DNA of 64,000 bases from SKUL01 sp964487545 (GTDB taxonomy: Bacteria; Bacteroidota; Bacteroidia; Flavobacteriales_D; SKUL01). Of the stretch, positions 25,701 through 34,397 are shown piece by piece; position 1 is the stretch's first letter, and the number at the start of each line of letters is the position of its first letter. Below the pieces are notes generated by a model. The model searched no databases, was not told where the DNA came from, and saw only the letters and a list, made by a program, of their open reading frames with translations. A program made the translations under genes and the position numbers. The DNA is taken from NCBI GenBank assembly GCA_964487545.1, contig CAZARI010000002.1, positions 1 to 64,000 of the forward strand, written 5' to 3'.

Positions 25701-28700
25701 CTTCCAGCCAAACTTTCATTCCCACTTTTCCGGTGAAAAACAATTTCAAACTATCGCCAGGCTGATAGTCGATATTTTCGACAAATGACCACAACATTTC
25801 TGGAAGGGTTCCTGAAATACTGTCGTTGATAACGGTGAAACGCTGTTCATTGACAATCGCTACCCCTTTGATTTCAGACGACATACGGATCAGGTACCAG
25901 CCGTTATTCCACAGTGAGTCTTCCGGAAGTGAGATTATACGGTTGTTGGAGGTATTGAAAGGAGCCCGAAAAACAGATTGCTCCGGCACAGCGTTGTCTA
26001 TTCCGGAGGCAACACGGTATGCGTCATCTGGAAACAATGCCGCGTGTTGAACCGAATCGAGTTGAAACTGATCAGGCGTGGCCCAAAGCCTTTCGCGAAG
26101 GGGTTTTTCGGACATTTTCAATTTAAAAATTTCAATCATGCCATTCACTGCAACACTATCGCCATTCACATTAGTCGCACCGATCGAGATGCTTTTAAGG
26201 TTTTCCGACCTTTTTACAGAACTGAGATTGGCGTGCAAAATAGCAGGAGCGCCCCCCAACCTTATGAAACTCTCAGCGCTGTGGGTCTCCCCGGAAATAT
26301 CGGTCACTTCGGCATTAACGGTAAACCGCCAGTGCTGATATGCTGATTGACTTTTAGTGACAGCGGCTTTAAAAGGAACTTCAAATTCGCCGTTTTCATC
26401 CGTAAACACGGTTCCAGCAACAATTTCCTCTGCTGGATTGGGCACGGGCCATCCAAAGCCCCGCCAAAAAAACTGTTCTACCGTGCGCTCAACGCTGTAT
26501 TTCACTTTTGCATTTTGCAACGGAAAGCCCGACAGGTTCTCGGCCTTTCCGCGAAAAGTAACACGATCTCCCGGAAGGTGCGCCGAATCGGGGGCGGTTA
26601 ATGACACACTGAAGGTGGGTCGCTTGTATTCTTCTACCGAAAAATAATGCGACCCCCGAGATGTTTGCAAACGGTAGTTTCCGGTGATTCCACTTTCCGG
26701 AAGAATAAAACTACCACTAAAACTGCCAAAGTCGTTGGTTGTAAATTCGGCCTCCTGCACCACCCTGGAATTTACGTCCATCAGTTCAACTTTTTCAGTC
26801 ACATTACTCAGCACCGAACGCTCTTCATTGCGATAACGCAGAATAATTCCTTTGAAATGCACGGTTTGTCCCGGACGATAAACCGAGCGGTCGGTAAAGA
26901 AATGAATGCGCGAAAAAGCCGTAGCATTCCGGTCGTGGCCGCTGTGATAAAATGACTCGATCCAGATGGGGTGGTCGTCATGAACCACCTTTAACACCAG
27001 CCGCTGGTCTTTTTTGGTCGGAATGACTTTGACATAGCCTTCCTCGTCCGGATGCGTTTCGAGCACCCTATTCAGTTCTGTTATTCGCTGATAAATGTTG
27101 TAGGATTGCGCATAGACCTTTATTTCTAAATCGGCAATAGGCGCTCCGGTTTCACGGTGAACAAAACGAAACTCGTTGCGCTGACGATCATCCTGTCGAT
27201 GCGTCCACGCCACTTCTGAAACCCAAATTGGGTTGATGGAAACATTTGCCTGCTCATAACCCACCACGCGGGTTGGCGCTGTGATCATCAAGTAGAAACC
27301 GGTAGTTAATGAATCGTGGGCCATTTCGAAGGTATGGCTGCGGAAATCCCCTTCGTCGTTGAGCTCCACCCTGTGCGGCAAATCGCGCAAACCAGCAGTA
27401 CTCACAATTTTCACCATTTGTTCTTCACGGTCGCGGATGGCGAGCAACTCGCGGTAGGTTTCGTAATCAAAAGGAACAACGGTGTAGTATACTTCAGAGA
27501 TATTTCGGTACTGAACAGTGCTTTTCCATGGCTTGCCAGGTAAAATCACTTTTTCGGTTATTGTATTCAATGCCATTTGCGTGATTCTGCTTTTCAGCGC
27601 TTCGCAGGATTTGTGAATACTTTCGGACACAATCTCATTTTCCAGTATTTCGGCACACAATTCCAACGCTTTGGCATAATACCAGCGCGTGCTGTCGGTT
27701 GGAATATTGGGTTGTTGATTGGCTCTTGCTTCGTAAAGCTCTGCGACTCCAAATGAGATAATAGCTTTAGCTTCAGGACTTTTTAATTGGTTTAAAGAGG
27801 ATTCCAGCGCATTCAGATGCAGATCGTCGCTTTGGTCGTTAATCAAATGGGCTTTATACTTTTTCAGTCGATTCACCGTAAGGTTGGCCAAGGCGATTTC
27901 GTTTTTGTTCCTCAGGTGATGCGCCGCGAGTGCCTGATAGCGCTCTACCGACTCATGCCAATACGCGCGTTCATTTGGCTGAACTTGTATTTGTTGAAAC
28001 CGATCGATGTCTGCCAACAAATCTTCGGGATGATCCATCACCTGTTCGAGGGGCACTGTATTTACTTCATGGGATAAATAAAACCGCTGCGCTTTGTCAA
28101 CCAGCAATTCCAGCAGGTTCTGTTCTCCGGCACACGCGACACTGTCGCTGAACAGCTCTTTCACCATTTCCGCATCAGTGTGGTATAATGCTTTGTGTTG
28201 GGTCAGTGCAGTATCGAGATAGGCTCCCACTCGACTGATAAACGTTTGGGGCGACCACTCGCGGACATCATCCCCTAATGCTGCAGGACTCGTTTTTCTA
28301 CTTGCAATTCGCCACTGGTTGATCTGATAGTAACTCCAAAGCCAATTGGCCGTTGCGGCAGCTAGAATATTTTTGGTAGGAAAAGCTGATTTGGCTACAT
28401 TTTCTTTCAAACGCGGCCAAAGTTCGGCATCGTGCGAATCGTCGATCAATGCAGAAAAAGTGAGGCTGTAATCCAGCGCTTTACCAGCCATTCCAGGGTG
28501 ATTTCCGACAATTGACCGATCTAATAGTTGATTTGCCTCATCGCGGGCCGACCGATACAAGCCGAGCTTTTCGAGACTGTCGATTTTTTGCAGATGTTGT
28601 GCTGAGCTATAGGTGCCGATATCTGAAACGCGCGGTTTCTGAAACGCCGAACAGCTCCACACTGCAACCGACAAAGCGACAATAATCAAACAAGTTAAAG

Positions 28701-28710
28701 GGCGAAACAT
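22711..28710 (-). CDS. Alpha-2-macroglobulin family lipoprotein lacking the thioester Cys
   Basis: A very large (1999-residue) protein with a lipoprotein signal (LIIVALSVAVWSCSA), so it is anchored in the envelope. After about 550 residues of helical sequence and MG1-like regions, the MG2 domain starts near RSVYRPGQTVHFKGIILRYR. The A2M core motif (SVTTWRWMLLANTRDL) and the alpha-helical thioester domain follow. In related proteins the thioester domain starts with a Cys-x-Glu-Gln motif; here the segment reads HESTEQVFSRMYANSL with Ser1458 at the cysteine position (a single-base AGC/TGC difference), so no internal thioester can form. Bacterial A2Ms are thought to trap proteases; this one would have to act without covalent attachment. 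No penicillin-binding protein partner gene is adjacent. Confidence 0.9.
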   Translation of the reverse strand: MFRPLTCLIIVALSVAVWSCSAFQKPRVSDIGTYSSAQHLQKIDSLEKLGLYRSARDEANQLLDRSIVGNHPGMAGKALDYSLTFSALIDDSHDAELWPRLKENVAKSAFPTKNILAAATANWLWSYYQINQWRIASRKTSPAALGDDVREWSPQTFISRVGAYLDTALTQHKALYHTDAEMVKELFSDSVACAGEQNLLELLVDKAQRFYLSHEVNTVPLEQVMDHPEDLLADIDRFQQIQVQPNERAYWHESVERYQALAAHHLRNKNEIALANLTVNRLKKYKAHLINDQSDDLHLNALESSLNQLKSPEAKAIISFGVAELYEARANQQPNIPTDSTRWYYAKALELCAEILENEIVSESIHKSCEALKSRITQMALNTITEKVILPGKPWKSTVQYRNISEVYYTVVPFDYETYRELLAIRDREEQMVKIVSTAGLRDLPHRVELNDEGDFRSHTFEMAHDSLTTGFYLMITAPTRVVGYEQANVSINPIWVSEVAWTHRQDDRQRNEFRFVHRETGAPIADLEIKVYAQSYNIYQRITELNRVLETHPDEEGYVKVIPTKKDQRLVLKVVHDDHPIWIESFYHSGHDRNATAFSRIHFFTDRSVYRPGQTVHFKGIILRYRNEERSVLSNVTEKVELMDVNSRVVQEAEFTTNDFGSFSGSFILPESGITGNYRLQTSRGSHYFSVEEYKRPTFSVSLTAPDSAHLPGDRVTFRGKAENLSGFPLQNAKVKYSVERTVEQFFWRGFGWPVPNPAEEIVAGTVFTDENGEFEVPFKAAVTKSQSAYQHWRFTVNAEVTDISGETHSAESFIRLGGAPAILHANLSSVKRSENLKSISIGATNVNGDSVAVNGMIEIFKLKMSEKPLRERLWATPDQFQLDSVQHAALFPDDAYRVASGIDNAVPEQSVFRAPFNTSNNRIISLPEDSLWNNGWYLIRMSSEIKGVAIVNEQRFTVINDSISGTLPEMLWSFVENIDYQPGDSLKLFFTGKVGMKVWLEVETKGRITDQKWVELTGEMQSVYIPVTEEAYGNFGIHLSSVYDNRNYASTHQVSVPYRHKKLKVELETVRDHMHPGAKDEWKVKVTDADGRGVSAELLAGMYDASLDALGFRNSWALNPFTNRNVRLHWNSHSSMASSYGWLFQKDWNRVAYYYPPQPCELNFGGGRFSPMYSRMNFDAVTTTGIAATAMKDEAMVQSAVADTEVIQEERTTQFDSSAPLSLRSDFSETAFFIPELTTDTAGGVTFSFSLPESVTTWRWMLLANTRDLKTGSQEGTLTASKPLMVIANPPRFVREGDHFMWTAQVVNLSEKDQDAEVLLEIRDLQNNADLTTKLTTGPVIKRVKLAAGASVAVQWPVTIDRSEGLISFKTTAMAKNFSDGEIRPIPVLPRKMLVTETMPLTIYGSGQHHFNFGSLQQSAADTSRQNHRLTFEFSANPAWYAVQALPYLMERSHESTEQVFSRMYANSLAAHIVKSKPEIAEMLKRYADSESDALLSNLEKNQSLKRVLIEETPWLMQATNETEAKRRMAVLFDEERMNTERQAALQILQAAQLADGSWSWFGGMRSDRYITQYIVEGMGRLKQLGIMPEQSKTMVNQALKYLDRVVVLAHDHKVPIENEGLSAIDVHYLYLRSFFSDITPTAETVKTVGHLWKLAENQWRTQTVFSQSMLALAAHRTGNRAFSRQIVASLNERSIFTTEQGRYWKLNNGAYWYHQPVETQSMLIALYTETGAKEQWINEMKVWLLNQKRVQNWKTTTATASACYALLMQGSDWLNGPPWPNITVGDYEIEYNEGLGGDYKVVVSPEPGSGHIKTSWDAAYIESNMASVNVQHQHDGPAWGAMYWQYFQDMDRVVAHQSPLGVKRTYFVAVQREGKTTYLEADQQKLAPGDRLVVRVELESEMDFEYVHLKERRAAGLEPVDVLSGYRFGNGPGYYLSVTDEANHFFFQRLPRGKHVLEYELRVNLSGTFSAGPAEVQCMYAPEFAAQSEGWRLIVE

Positions 28711-28841
28711 TTTTTCTACTGTATTTTGAATACCGGCTCATGGAAGCACAATCCGTTCCACTTTATTTTACTATACAAAAGTGCGTCAAACTCCCGGATT
28801 ATTTGATTAACTTAAATAGCGAAACTCAAAAACGCAACAAG

Positions 28842-29537
28842 ATGAAACAGATTATGACGCTATTGCTACTAATGGCACTGACAGCCGGAAGTGTCGCTCA
28901 AGAAGGGCTTAGGCTGGGCATCAAAGGAGCTCCTCAAGCTTCGTGGATGTTTAATTCAAATGATTCAGATCAGCCCGACTTTCTATACGTGCCCACCGTG
29001 CGCTCCTCGTTTGGACTTTCATTTGGCTTTAATTTTAGTGATCACGCCGGGTTAGCGATGGACGTGATCTGGTCAGATCAAGGACAACGTTATGAGATGT
29101 TCGGAAATGAGATTGACACCCGGCTGCGCTATTTGAAGCTGCCTTTCATGTTGTCAATCAACTCTAACCCAAATAAAACGGGTTTTATATTTATGAACAT
29201 TGGACCGCAGTTTGGTTTTTTGTTGAGCGCAGAGACCGATCAACTATTTCAGGACTCCGGAACAAATGATTTCGGGATTTTCAACGATGAGCTGAACGAC
29301 ATTCGAGACGCTTACCGGTCGTTTAACTTCGGCGCAATGTTCGCGGTGGGAGTTGGCTTCAACATTACCGAATTTTTGCAGTTCACCACCGCCCTACGCG
29401 GTGACTTTGCCTTTACCGATGCTGAAGACAAACAATACTTTGTCGACAGAAGAGCCAATACCTATAACGCAACGTTAGGCCTGGAATTCGGCCTTCGGTT
29501 TGTGCTGCGCACCGGCAATCGCGACATTTACGACTAA
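28842..29537 (+). CDS. PorT-family outer-membrane beta-barrel protein
   Basis: 231 residues with signal peptide IMTLLLLMALTAGSVAQ, followed by LRLGIKGAPQASWMF and about eight amphipathic strands, ending in GLRFVLRTGN. This matches the generic Bacteroidota outer-membrane barrel family annotated PorT-like. The function is unknown; the name does not prove a T9SS role. The start at 28842 is chosen because it gives a proper signal peptide; the 131-bp region to the divergent A2M gene carries both promoters, though no clean consensus is seen. Confidence 0.75.
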   Translation: MKQIMTLLLLMALTAGSVAQEGLRLGIKGAPQASWMFNSNDSDQPDFLYVPTVRSSFGLSFGFNFSDHAGLAMDVIWSDQGQRYEMFGNEIDTRLRYLKLPFMLSINSNPNKTGFIFMNIGPQFGFLLSAETDQLFQDSGTNDFGIFNDELNDIRDAYRSFNFGAMFAVGVGFNITEFLQFTTALRGDFAFTDAEDKQYFVDRRANTYNATLGLEFGLRFVLRTGNRDIYD

Positions 29538-29553
29538 TACGAGTGCCGCGGGA

Positions 29554-30156
29554 TTATAATTCTTCCGCTTCAACCGTTTTCACTTCGGGCATCATCTGTG
29601 TGAGCATAGTTTCAATGCCGCCTTTGAGGGTGCTCACCGACGACGGACAGCCGCTGCATGCACCGCGCAATGTTACGGTAACCACACCGTCTTTAAAGGA
29701 TTTGAAATCGATGAGTCCGCCATCATTTTCAACAGCCGGTTGAACATACTCTGCCAGAATCTGGCGAATCTGATCATCGAACTCTGTGGGTACCACTTCC
29801 TCATCCGGGCGGAGATCACCATTTGCCCTCGATTCTGTTTTTGTGGGCTGCGGCAGGTTTTCGACAACCTGTTCGTTGTTCATGAGATAGTCGCGGATAA
29901 ATTCGCGCAACTCATAGACGATCACGTCCCAATCGATGCTTTCGGATTTGGTGACCGTGATGAAATTATTCATGATAAAAACGCCGTTGACAAACGGAAA
30001 AGCGAACAGTTGTTCGGCTAGTTTAGAAGAACCTTTGGCCTCGGATACTGAGGCATATTCTGCTACTCCATAATCAGCCACCAAAACCCGGTCTGCAACG
30101 AACTTCATCGTTTTAGGGTTGGGCGTCATCTCTGCATATACATTAGTGGGAATCAT
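29554..30156 (-). CDS. NifU-like Fe-S carrier protein (Nfu type)
   Basis: The 200-residue protein has an N-terminal Nfu domain (YAEMTPNPKTMKFVADR at residues 5-21) and a C-terminal NifU domain with the cluster-binding Cys167-x-x-Cys170 in GACSGCPSSVSTLKGG. Nfu proteins receive 4Fe-4S clusters from the assembly scaffold and deliver them to target enzymes. It is monocistronic and convergent with the PorT-like gene. The two-domain layout matches typical Bacteroidota and mitochondrial Nfu proteins. Confidence 0.92.
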   Translation of the reverse strand: MIPTNVYAEMTPNPKTMKFVADRVLVADYGVAEYASVSEAKGSSKLAEQLFAFPFVNGVFIMNNFITVTKSESIDWDVIVYELREFIRDYLMNNEQVVENLPQPTKTESRANGDLRPDEEVVPTEFDDQIRQILAEYVQPAVENDGGLIDFKSFKDGVVTVTLRGACSGCPSSVSTLKGGIETMLTQMMPEVKTVEAEEL

Positions 30157-30262
30157 GCGCTTAAGTATTAATGTGTAGGAAAAAATTGAATTTGTAAAGG
30201 TAACGATATAACTTTACGCTTGGAATGAGCGGAAAGTGGGTAACTTAGACGCTATTGACAAC

Positions 30263-30658
30263 ATGCCAAAATTTCTACGAATATCGATCGCTGTTTTTCT
30301 CGCTCTGGCAACTACCGTTGGGTCAGGGGGATTAACACTTCACAAGATGGCCTGCTTCAACAGCGGATATATTGTGCTTTCGGTAAATGGTGACTTTGAT
30401 TGCAATCACACCGAAGAAGGCTATGACGGTCAGATGCTGGTTGCCGTATGCTGCAATTTCGACCAACTGGATTTCAGTGTCTCGGCATTTGATTATCAAC
30501 AAAAGCTTGATTTTCAGTTTCTATTACCATCTGCTACCGTCTCAACTCAGGCACTGCCCGAAACGCATCACTTAAATAAGTCTGCGCTTTACGAAAAGCT
30601 AATTCCTCCATTACCGCAACACCGGCGGCTTGCCCAGTTCGGTACGTATATCATTTGA
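30263..30658 (+). CDS. Small exported Cys-rich protein, HYC_CC_PP-like
   Basis: 131 residues with an N-terminal signal or membrane segment (LRISIAVFLALATTVGSGG). It has an H-x-x-x-C motif (LHKMACF), a Cys-Cys pair (AVCCNFD) and a late Pro-Pro followed by PQHRR. This resembles the small HYC_CC_PP family found just before metal-related TonB receptors in Bacteroidota, and here too a TonB receptor follows after 67 bp. The cysteines and histidines suggest metal binding, which is an inference. The ATG at 30263 is preferred because upstream codons lack a signal peptide. Confidence 0.6.
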   Translation: MPKFLRISIAVFLALATTVGSGGLTLHKMACFNSGYIVLSVNGDFDCNHTEEGYDGQMLVAVCCNFDQLDFSVSAFDYQQKLDFQFLLPSATVSTQALPETHHLNKSALYEKLIPPLPQHRRLAQFGTYII

Positions 30659-30725
30659 TACCGGGTTCATAGCAAACTTTGTCGTTTGCTTTTGAGATTT
30701 TTTTCAATCTACAAACCCTGAACCC

Positions 30726-32951
30726 ATGAAATTCAAATTATTTATAACCAACATTTTAATTTTGTGCTTCGGATACTCAGTCCATGCACAAGAAATACTT
30801 CGAGGGCAAGTAAAAACATCGGTGCAAACAGAAAGCTCGGCCAGCCCTATTCCAGGAGCCAACGTGTTTTGGATCGATGGAACTGGAGGTACCGTAACCG
30901 ATCAGAACGGCCAATTCTCGCTTGAAATCCCCAAAAAACTTCCGTCAAAACTGGCGGTGAGTTTTGTAGGATACCAAACAGATACCACCTTAGTGCAATC
31001 TGCTCAGCATCACCTCGACATAAAACTAGACGAGAGCATCACCCTTTCTGAGGCAGAAGTCGTGGAGCGACAAAGCTCGACCTACCTTTCTACCATGACG
31101 ACCATTAACACCACACATCTTAACAGAGATCACCTGCAAAAAGCCGCCTGCTGTAACCTTAGCGAAAGTTTTGAAACCGACGCTTCTATCGACGTAGTGG
31201 AAAATGATGCCGTGGCTGGAACCAAAAAAATTCTAATGCTCGGGCTCGACGGAACATATAGTCAAATTCTTTTTGAAGGAATTCCGCTCATTCGTGGGCT
31301 ATCGTCCACCTATGGTATGACCTATATTCCCGGAACCTGGGTTGAGTCCATTCAGGTGTCGAAAGGAGCGGGATCGGTGGTTAACGGCTTTGAATCAATG
31401 ACCGGGCAAATCAATCTGGAATACTGGAAGCCAGAACACCGCGAAAGCGATGCCTTTCTGAATGTCTACGGCAACCACTTGGGGCGAATTGAAGGCAATG
31501 GTTTTGTGCGCCGCCAGTTAAACGACAAATGGAGTAGTATGCTCTTTGCGCACGGAAAAACCAGCCTGACAAAAGTGACCAATCACGACAATGGGTTTAT
31601 GGATATGCCGATGGACAATGAGTTTCAGTTTCTAAACCGTTGGAACTTCCATTCCGGCAAACACGAAAGCCAGTTTGGTGTTCGGTTTCTTGCAGACGAC
31701 AAAATTGGGGGTCAGCTCGCATTTAATCCAGAAATCAGTCGCTTTGAGCAACCCTACTTTGGAATACGCGTTCGCACCAGGTTAATTGAAGGTTTTGGGA
31801 AAAAGGGGTTCTTGTTTCCTGAAACGCCCTGGAGGAGTATCGGCATGCAAGCCTCTGCAACCTATCACGAGCAGGACGCCTACTTCGGACTAAGAGATTA
31901 TCTGGCCACCCATACGAGCGGATATTTTAACGGGATATACCAAACCATGGTCTTTACAACCGATCACACCATAAGAACCGGAGTGAGCCTTCGAATGGAT
32001 GATTACCAACAATCATTTACCGATTCGGTATTTAACCGCACTGAGGTGGTTCCGGGTGCTTATCTCGAGTACGCCTGGTCGCACGATGACAAAGTGGCCG
32101 TAGTGGCGGGTGTTCGCGCTGACCACCATAACTTGTTTGGATTGTTCGTGAGTCCGAGGTTACACACCAAATACAACTTTTCTCCATTGTCGGTATTGCG
32201 TTTCTCCGGAGGGCGCGGATTCAGAAGTCCGGTGCTGTTTGCGGAAAACATCAGCCCACTGGCCAGTTCTCGTCAGGTGCAGATTTTAAATTCTCCACAG
32301 GCTGAAGTTTCATGGAACACCGGCGTTTCATTTCTGCAAAAGTTCTCACTTGGGGGGATGGAAGGTCACTTTAGCGCCGACTACTTCTACACATGGTTCG
32401 AAAATCAACTGGTAGCCGATATGGATTACAGTGCGCGAAAGCTGCTGTTTTACAATCTAGACGGCCCATCTTATTCGCACAGTTTTCAGGTGGATTTTAT
32501 GCTAACGCCCATTGAGCGATTTAATATAAAGCTCGCCTACAAGCGCTATGAAGTAAAGACCACTTATCTGAAAAACGGTTTAGCGGATCGCCCATTTGTA
32601 CCGCGTGACAGGGCACTACTCAATATGGAATACAGCACCATGTTTGACATCTGGAAATTTGACTTCACTGCCAACTGGTTTGGTCAGAGTCGCATTCCAT
32701 CGACAGAGGAAAACCCGGTAGAACATCAACGTTCAGAACGCTCTCCCAGTTATTTTAAGCTGAGCGCACAGATAACCAGAACCTTTAAATTCGGAGAGAT
32801 TTATGTGGGAGGCGAAAACCTGCTAAACTTCACCCAGTCCAATCCCATTATCGATCCGGAAAATCCTTTTGGTGATCTTTTTGATGCCGCTATGATATGG
32901 GGCCCCACCCACGGCGCCGTTCTATACGTAGGATTCAGAACCACCTTTTGA
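30726..32951 (+). CDS. TonB-dependent receptor, probably for a metal ion
   Basis: 741 residues: signal peptide (ILILCFGYSVHAQ), a carboxypeptidase-like regulatory domain (about 23-110, with IPGANVFWIDGTGGTVTDQN), a plug domain and a 22-strand barrel. The plug begins with HLQKAACCNLSESFETDASIDV; this Cys-Cys plug is typical of Bacteroidota receptors annotated for copper or other heavy metals. It lacks the SusD partner found with glycan receptors. Its co-location with the Cys-rich exported protein supports metal transport across the outer membrane, but the ion is not shown. Confidence 0.87.
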   Translation: MKFKLFITNILILCFGYSVHAQEILRGQVKTSVQTESSASPIPGANVFWIDGTGGTVTDQNGQFSLEIPKKLPSKLAVSFVGYQTDTTLVQSAQHHLDIKLDESITLSEAEVVERQSSTYLSTMTTINTTHLNRDHLQKAACCNLSESFETDASIDVVENDAVAGTKKILMLGLDGTYSQILFEGIPLIRGLSSTYGMTYIPGTWVESIQVSKGAGSVVNGFESMTGQINLEYWKPEHRESDAFLNVYGNHLGRIEGNGFVRRQLNDKWSSMLFAHGKTSLTKVTNHDNGFMDMPMDNEFQFLNRWNFHSGKHESQFGVRFLADDKIGGQLAFNPEISRFEQPYFGIRVRTRLIEGFGKKGFLFPETPWRSIGMQASATYHEQDAYFGLRDYLATHTSGYFNGIYQTMVFTTDHTIRTGVSLRMDDYQQSFTDSVFNRTEVVPGAYLEYAWSHDDKVAVVAGVRADHHNLFGLFVSPRLHTKYNFSPLSVLRFSGGRGFRSPVLFAENISPLASSRQVQILNSPQAEVSWNTGVSFLQKFSLGGMEGHFSADYFYTWFENQLVADMDYSARKLLFYNLDGPSYSHSFQVDFMLTPIERFNIKLAYKRYEVKTTYLKNGLADRPFVPRDRALLNMEYSTMFDIWKFDFTANWFGQSRIPSTEENPVEHQRSERSPSYFKLSAQITRTFKFGEIYVGGENLLNFTQSNPIIDPENPFGDLFDAAMIWGPTHGAVLYVGFRTTF

Positions 32952-32988
32952 AAACCAGTAAAATGAAATCCATCATCATAAAAAGACT

Positions 32989-33501
32989 ATGCTAATTAAA
33001 CCGGTTAAGGGTATCTCTCCACAATTTGGTGAGAACTGCTATGTTGCAGAGAACGCAACAATCGTGGGGGATGTGATAATGGGCCATGATTGCAGCGTGT
33101 GGTTTCAGGCGGTGGTTCGCGGAGACGTGAACTCCATCCGGATAGGCAATCAGGTTAACATTCAGGACGGAGCAATTATTCACTGTACTTATCAAAAAGC
33201 TGCCACTACTATTGGCAACCGGGTTTCTATCGGACATCGTGCCATTGTGCACGGCTGTACTATTCACGATGATGTGCTGATTGGGATGGGTGCTATCGTG
33301 ATGGACGGTGCCGTGGTAGAATCGGGAAGTTTGATCGCTGCTGGGGCGGTCGTGCTCGAAAACACCGTGGTTGAAGCCGGTTCTGTTTATGCGGGGGTTC
33401 CGGCAAAAAAAGTAAAGTCTATCGACAAAAAGTTGTTCGAGGGAGAAATCAGGCGTATCGCCGACAACTATGTGATGTATAGCAGTTGGCTTAAGGAGTA
33501 G
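32989..33501 (+). CDS. Gamma-class carbonic anhydrase family protein
   Basis: The 170-residue left-handed beta-helix protein has hexapeptide repeats throughout (NATIVGDVIMGHDCSVWFQ, SGSLIAAGAVV) and the three zinc-ligand histidines of the family in GAIIHCT and IGHRAIVHG. YrdA-type members may hydrate CO2 or be inactive. It follows the TonB receptor on the same strand after 37 bp, and its 3' end overlaps murI by 11 bp on the other strand. Confidence 0.88.
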   Translation: MLIKPVKGISPQFGENCYVAENATIVGDVIMGHDCSVWFQAVVRGDVNSIRIGNQVNIQDGAIIHCTYQKAATTIGNRVSIGHRAIVHGCTIHDDVLIGMGAIVMDGAVVESGSLIAAGAVVLENTVVEAGSVYAGVPAKKVKSIDKKLFEGEIRRIADNYVMYSSWLKE

Positions 33502-34291
33502 ACCACAAATCGGCCACTTCGAGTTCTATTTTAGAACCGAAAAACATCCGCGTGCTGTTCTGAAAAGAAACCGTAAAGTCGGACACCAGAAATCGATGTT
33601 CTGCACTTCCAAGTTTCCCGTCTGGAAGTACCGAAGCAATACTTTCAGCCACGATGCTGGCAGTATCAAGAACGGCTACATTATTGCCTTTATAAAATTT
33701 CTCAACCTGACTTCGGATCAGTGGATAATGTGTACAGCCAAGAATCAACGCCGAGATATCGCTTAAAAACCGATTTGACAGATAGTTGTTGATGATGGTT
33801 TGACTGATGTTGTTGTTGAAAAAGCCCTCTTCGATCATCGGAACCAACAAGGGCGTAGCCATGGTTTTTACGGATAACGAAGGGTTCAACGACTTAATGG
33901 ATTTCGGGTATGCCCGCGTTTTAGTGGTTCCTTTTGTTCCGATTACTCCGATGGTCTGATTTTGAAAATGCTTGGCAACATAGGCCGCTACCGGATCAAT
34001 AACATTGAATGTTTTAACGTGGGGTCCGGCTGCTTCGGCAATTTCTTTGCTGGCAATGCTGGCAGCAGTGTTACACGCGACCACAACGGTGGAGCAACCT
34101 TGCGAAACCAGAAATGCTGTGATCCGTCTGGCATACTGCCGTATGGCCCGCGGAGATTTATCGCCGTATGGTAAATGAGCGGTATCTCCGAAATAAATAA
34201 GCGAACGGTTGGGCAAGCGGCGATGGATGGCATTGGCCACTGTCAGTCCGCCAATTCCCGAATCAAATATGCCTATCGGAGCATCGGTCAT
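33491..34291 (-). CDS. murI: Glutamate racemase
   Basis: The enzyme makes D-glutamate for peptidoglycan. The 266-residue protein has the two catalytic cysteines in VACNTAA (Cys73) and LGCTHYP (Cys186), and the N-terminal IGIFDSGIGGLTV and YFGDTAHLPYG motifs. In many relatives murI follows the bamA-skp cluster; here it lies about 13 kb away. A terminator separates it from the upstream peptidase gene, so it should have its own promoter, which I could not identify. Confidence 0.96.
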   Translation of the reverse strand: MTDAPIGIFDSGIGGLTVANAIHRRLPNRSLIYFGDTAHLPYGDKSPRAIRQYARRITAFLVSQGCSTVVVACNTAASIASKEIAEAAGPHVKTFNVIDPVAAYVAKHFQNQTIGVIGTKGTTKTRAYPKSIKSLNPSLSVKTMATPLLVPMIEEGFFNNNISQTIINNYLSNRFLSDISALILGCTHYPLIRSQVEKFYKGNNVAVLDTASIVAESIASVLPDGKLGSAEHRFLVSDFTVSFQNSTRMFFGSKIELEVADLWSTP

Positions 34292-34341
34292 GGTGCCGAA
34301 GATAATTAAAAAGCACGCTGCATTTTATACAAGCAGACAGC

Positions 34342-34369
34342 AAAAAAGCGCAACCAAAATGGCTGCGCT
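34342..34369 (-). terminator. Intrinsic terminator after the S9 peptidase
   Basis: On the minus strand AGCGCAGCC pairs with GGTTGCGCT (one G-U) across a 5-nt loop, followed by six T. It lies just after the S9 peptidase stop and before murI. Confidence 0.88.
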
Positions 34370-34397
34370 CTTCTAATTGGGGGTGTGGTTTTAATGC

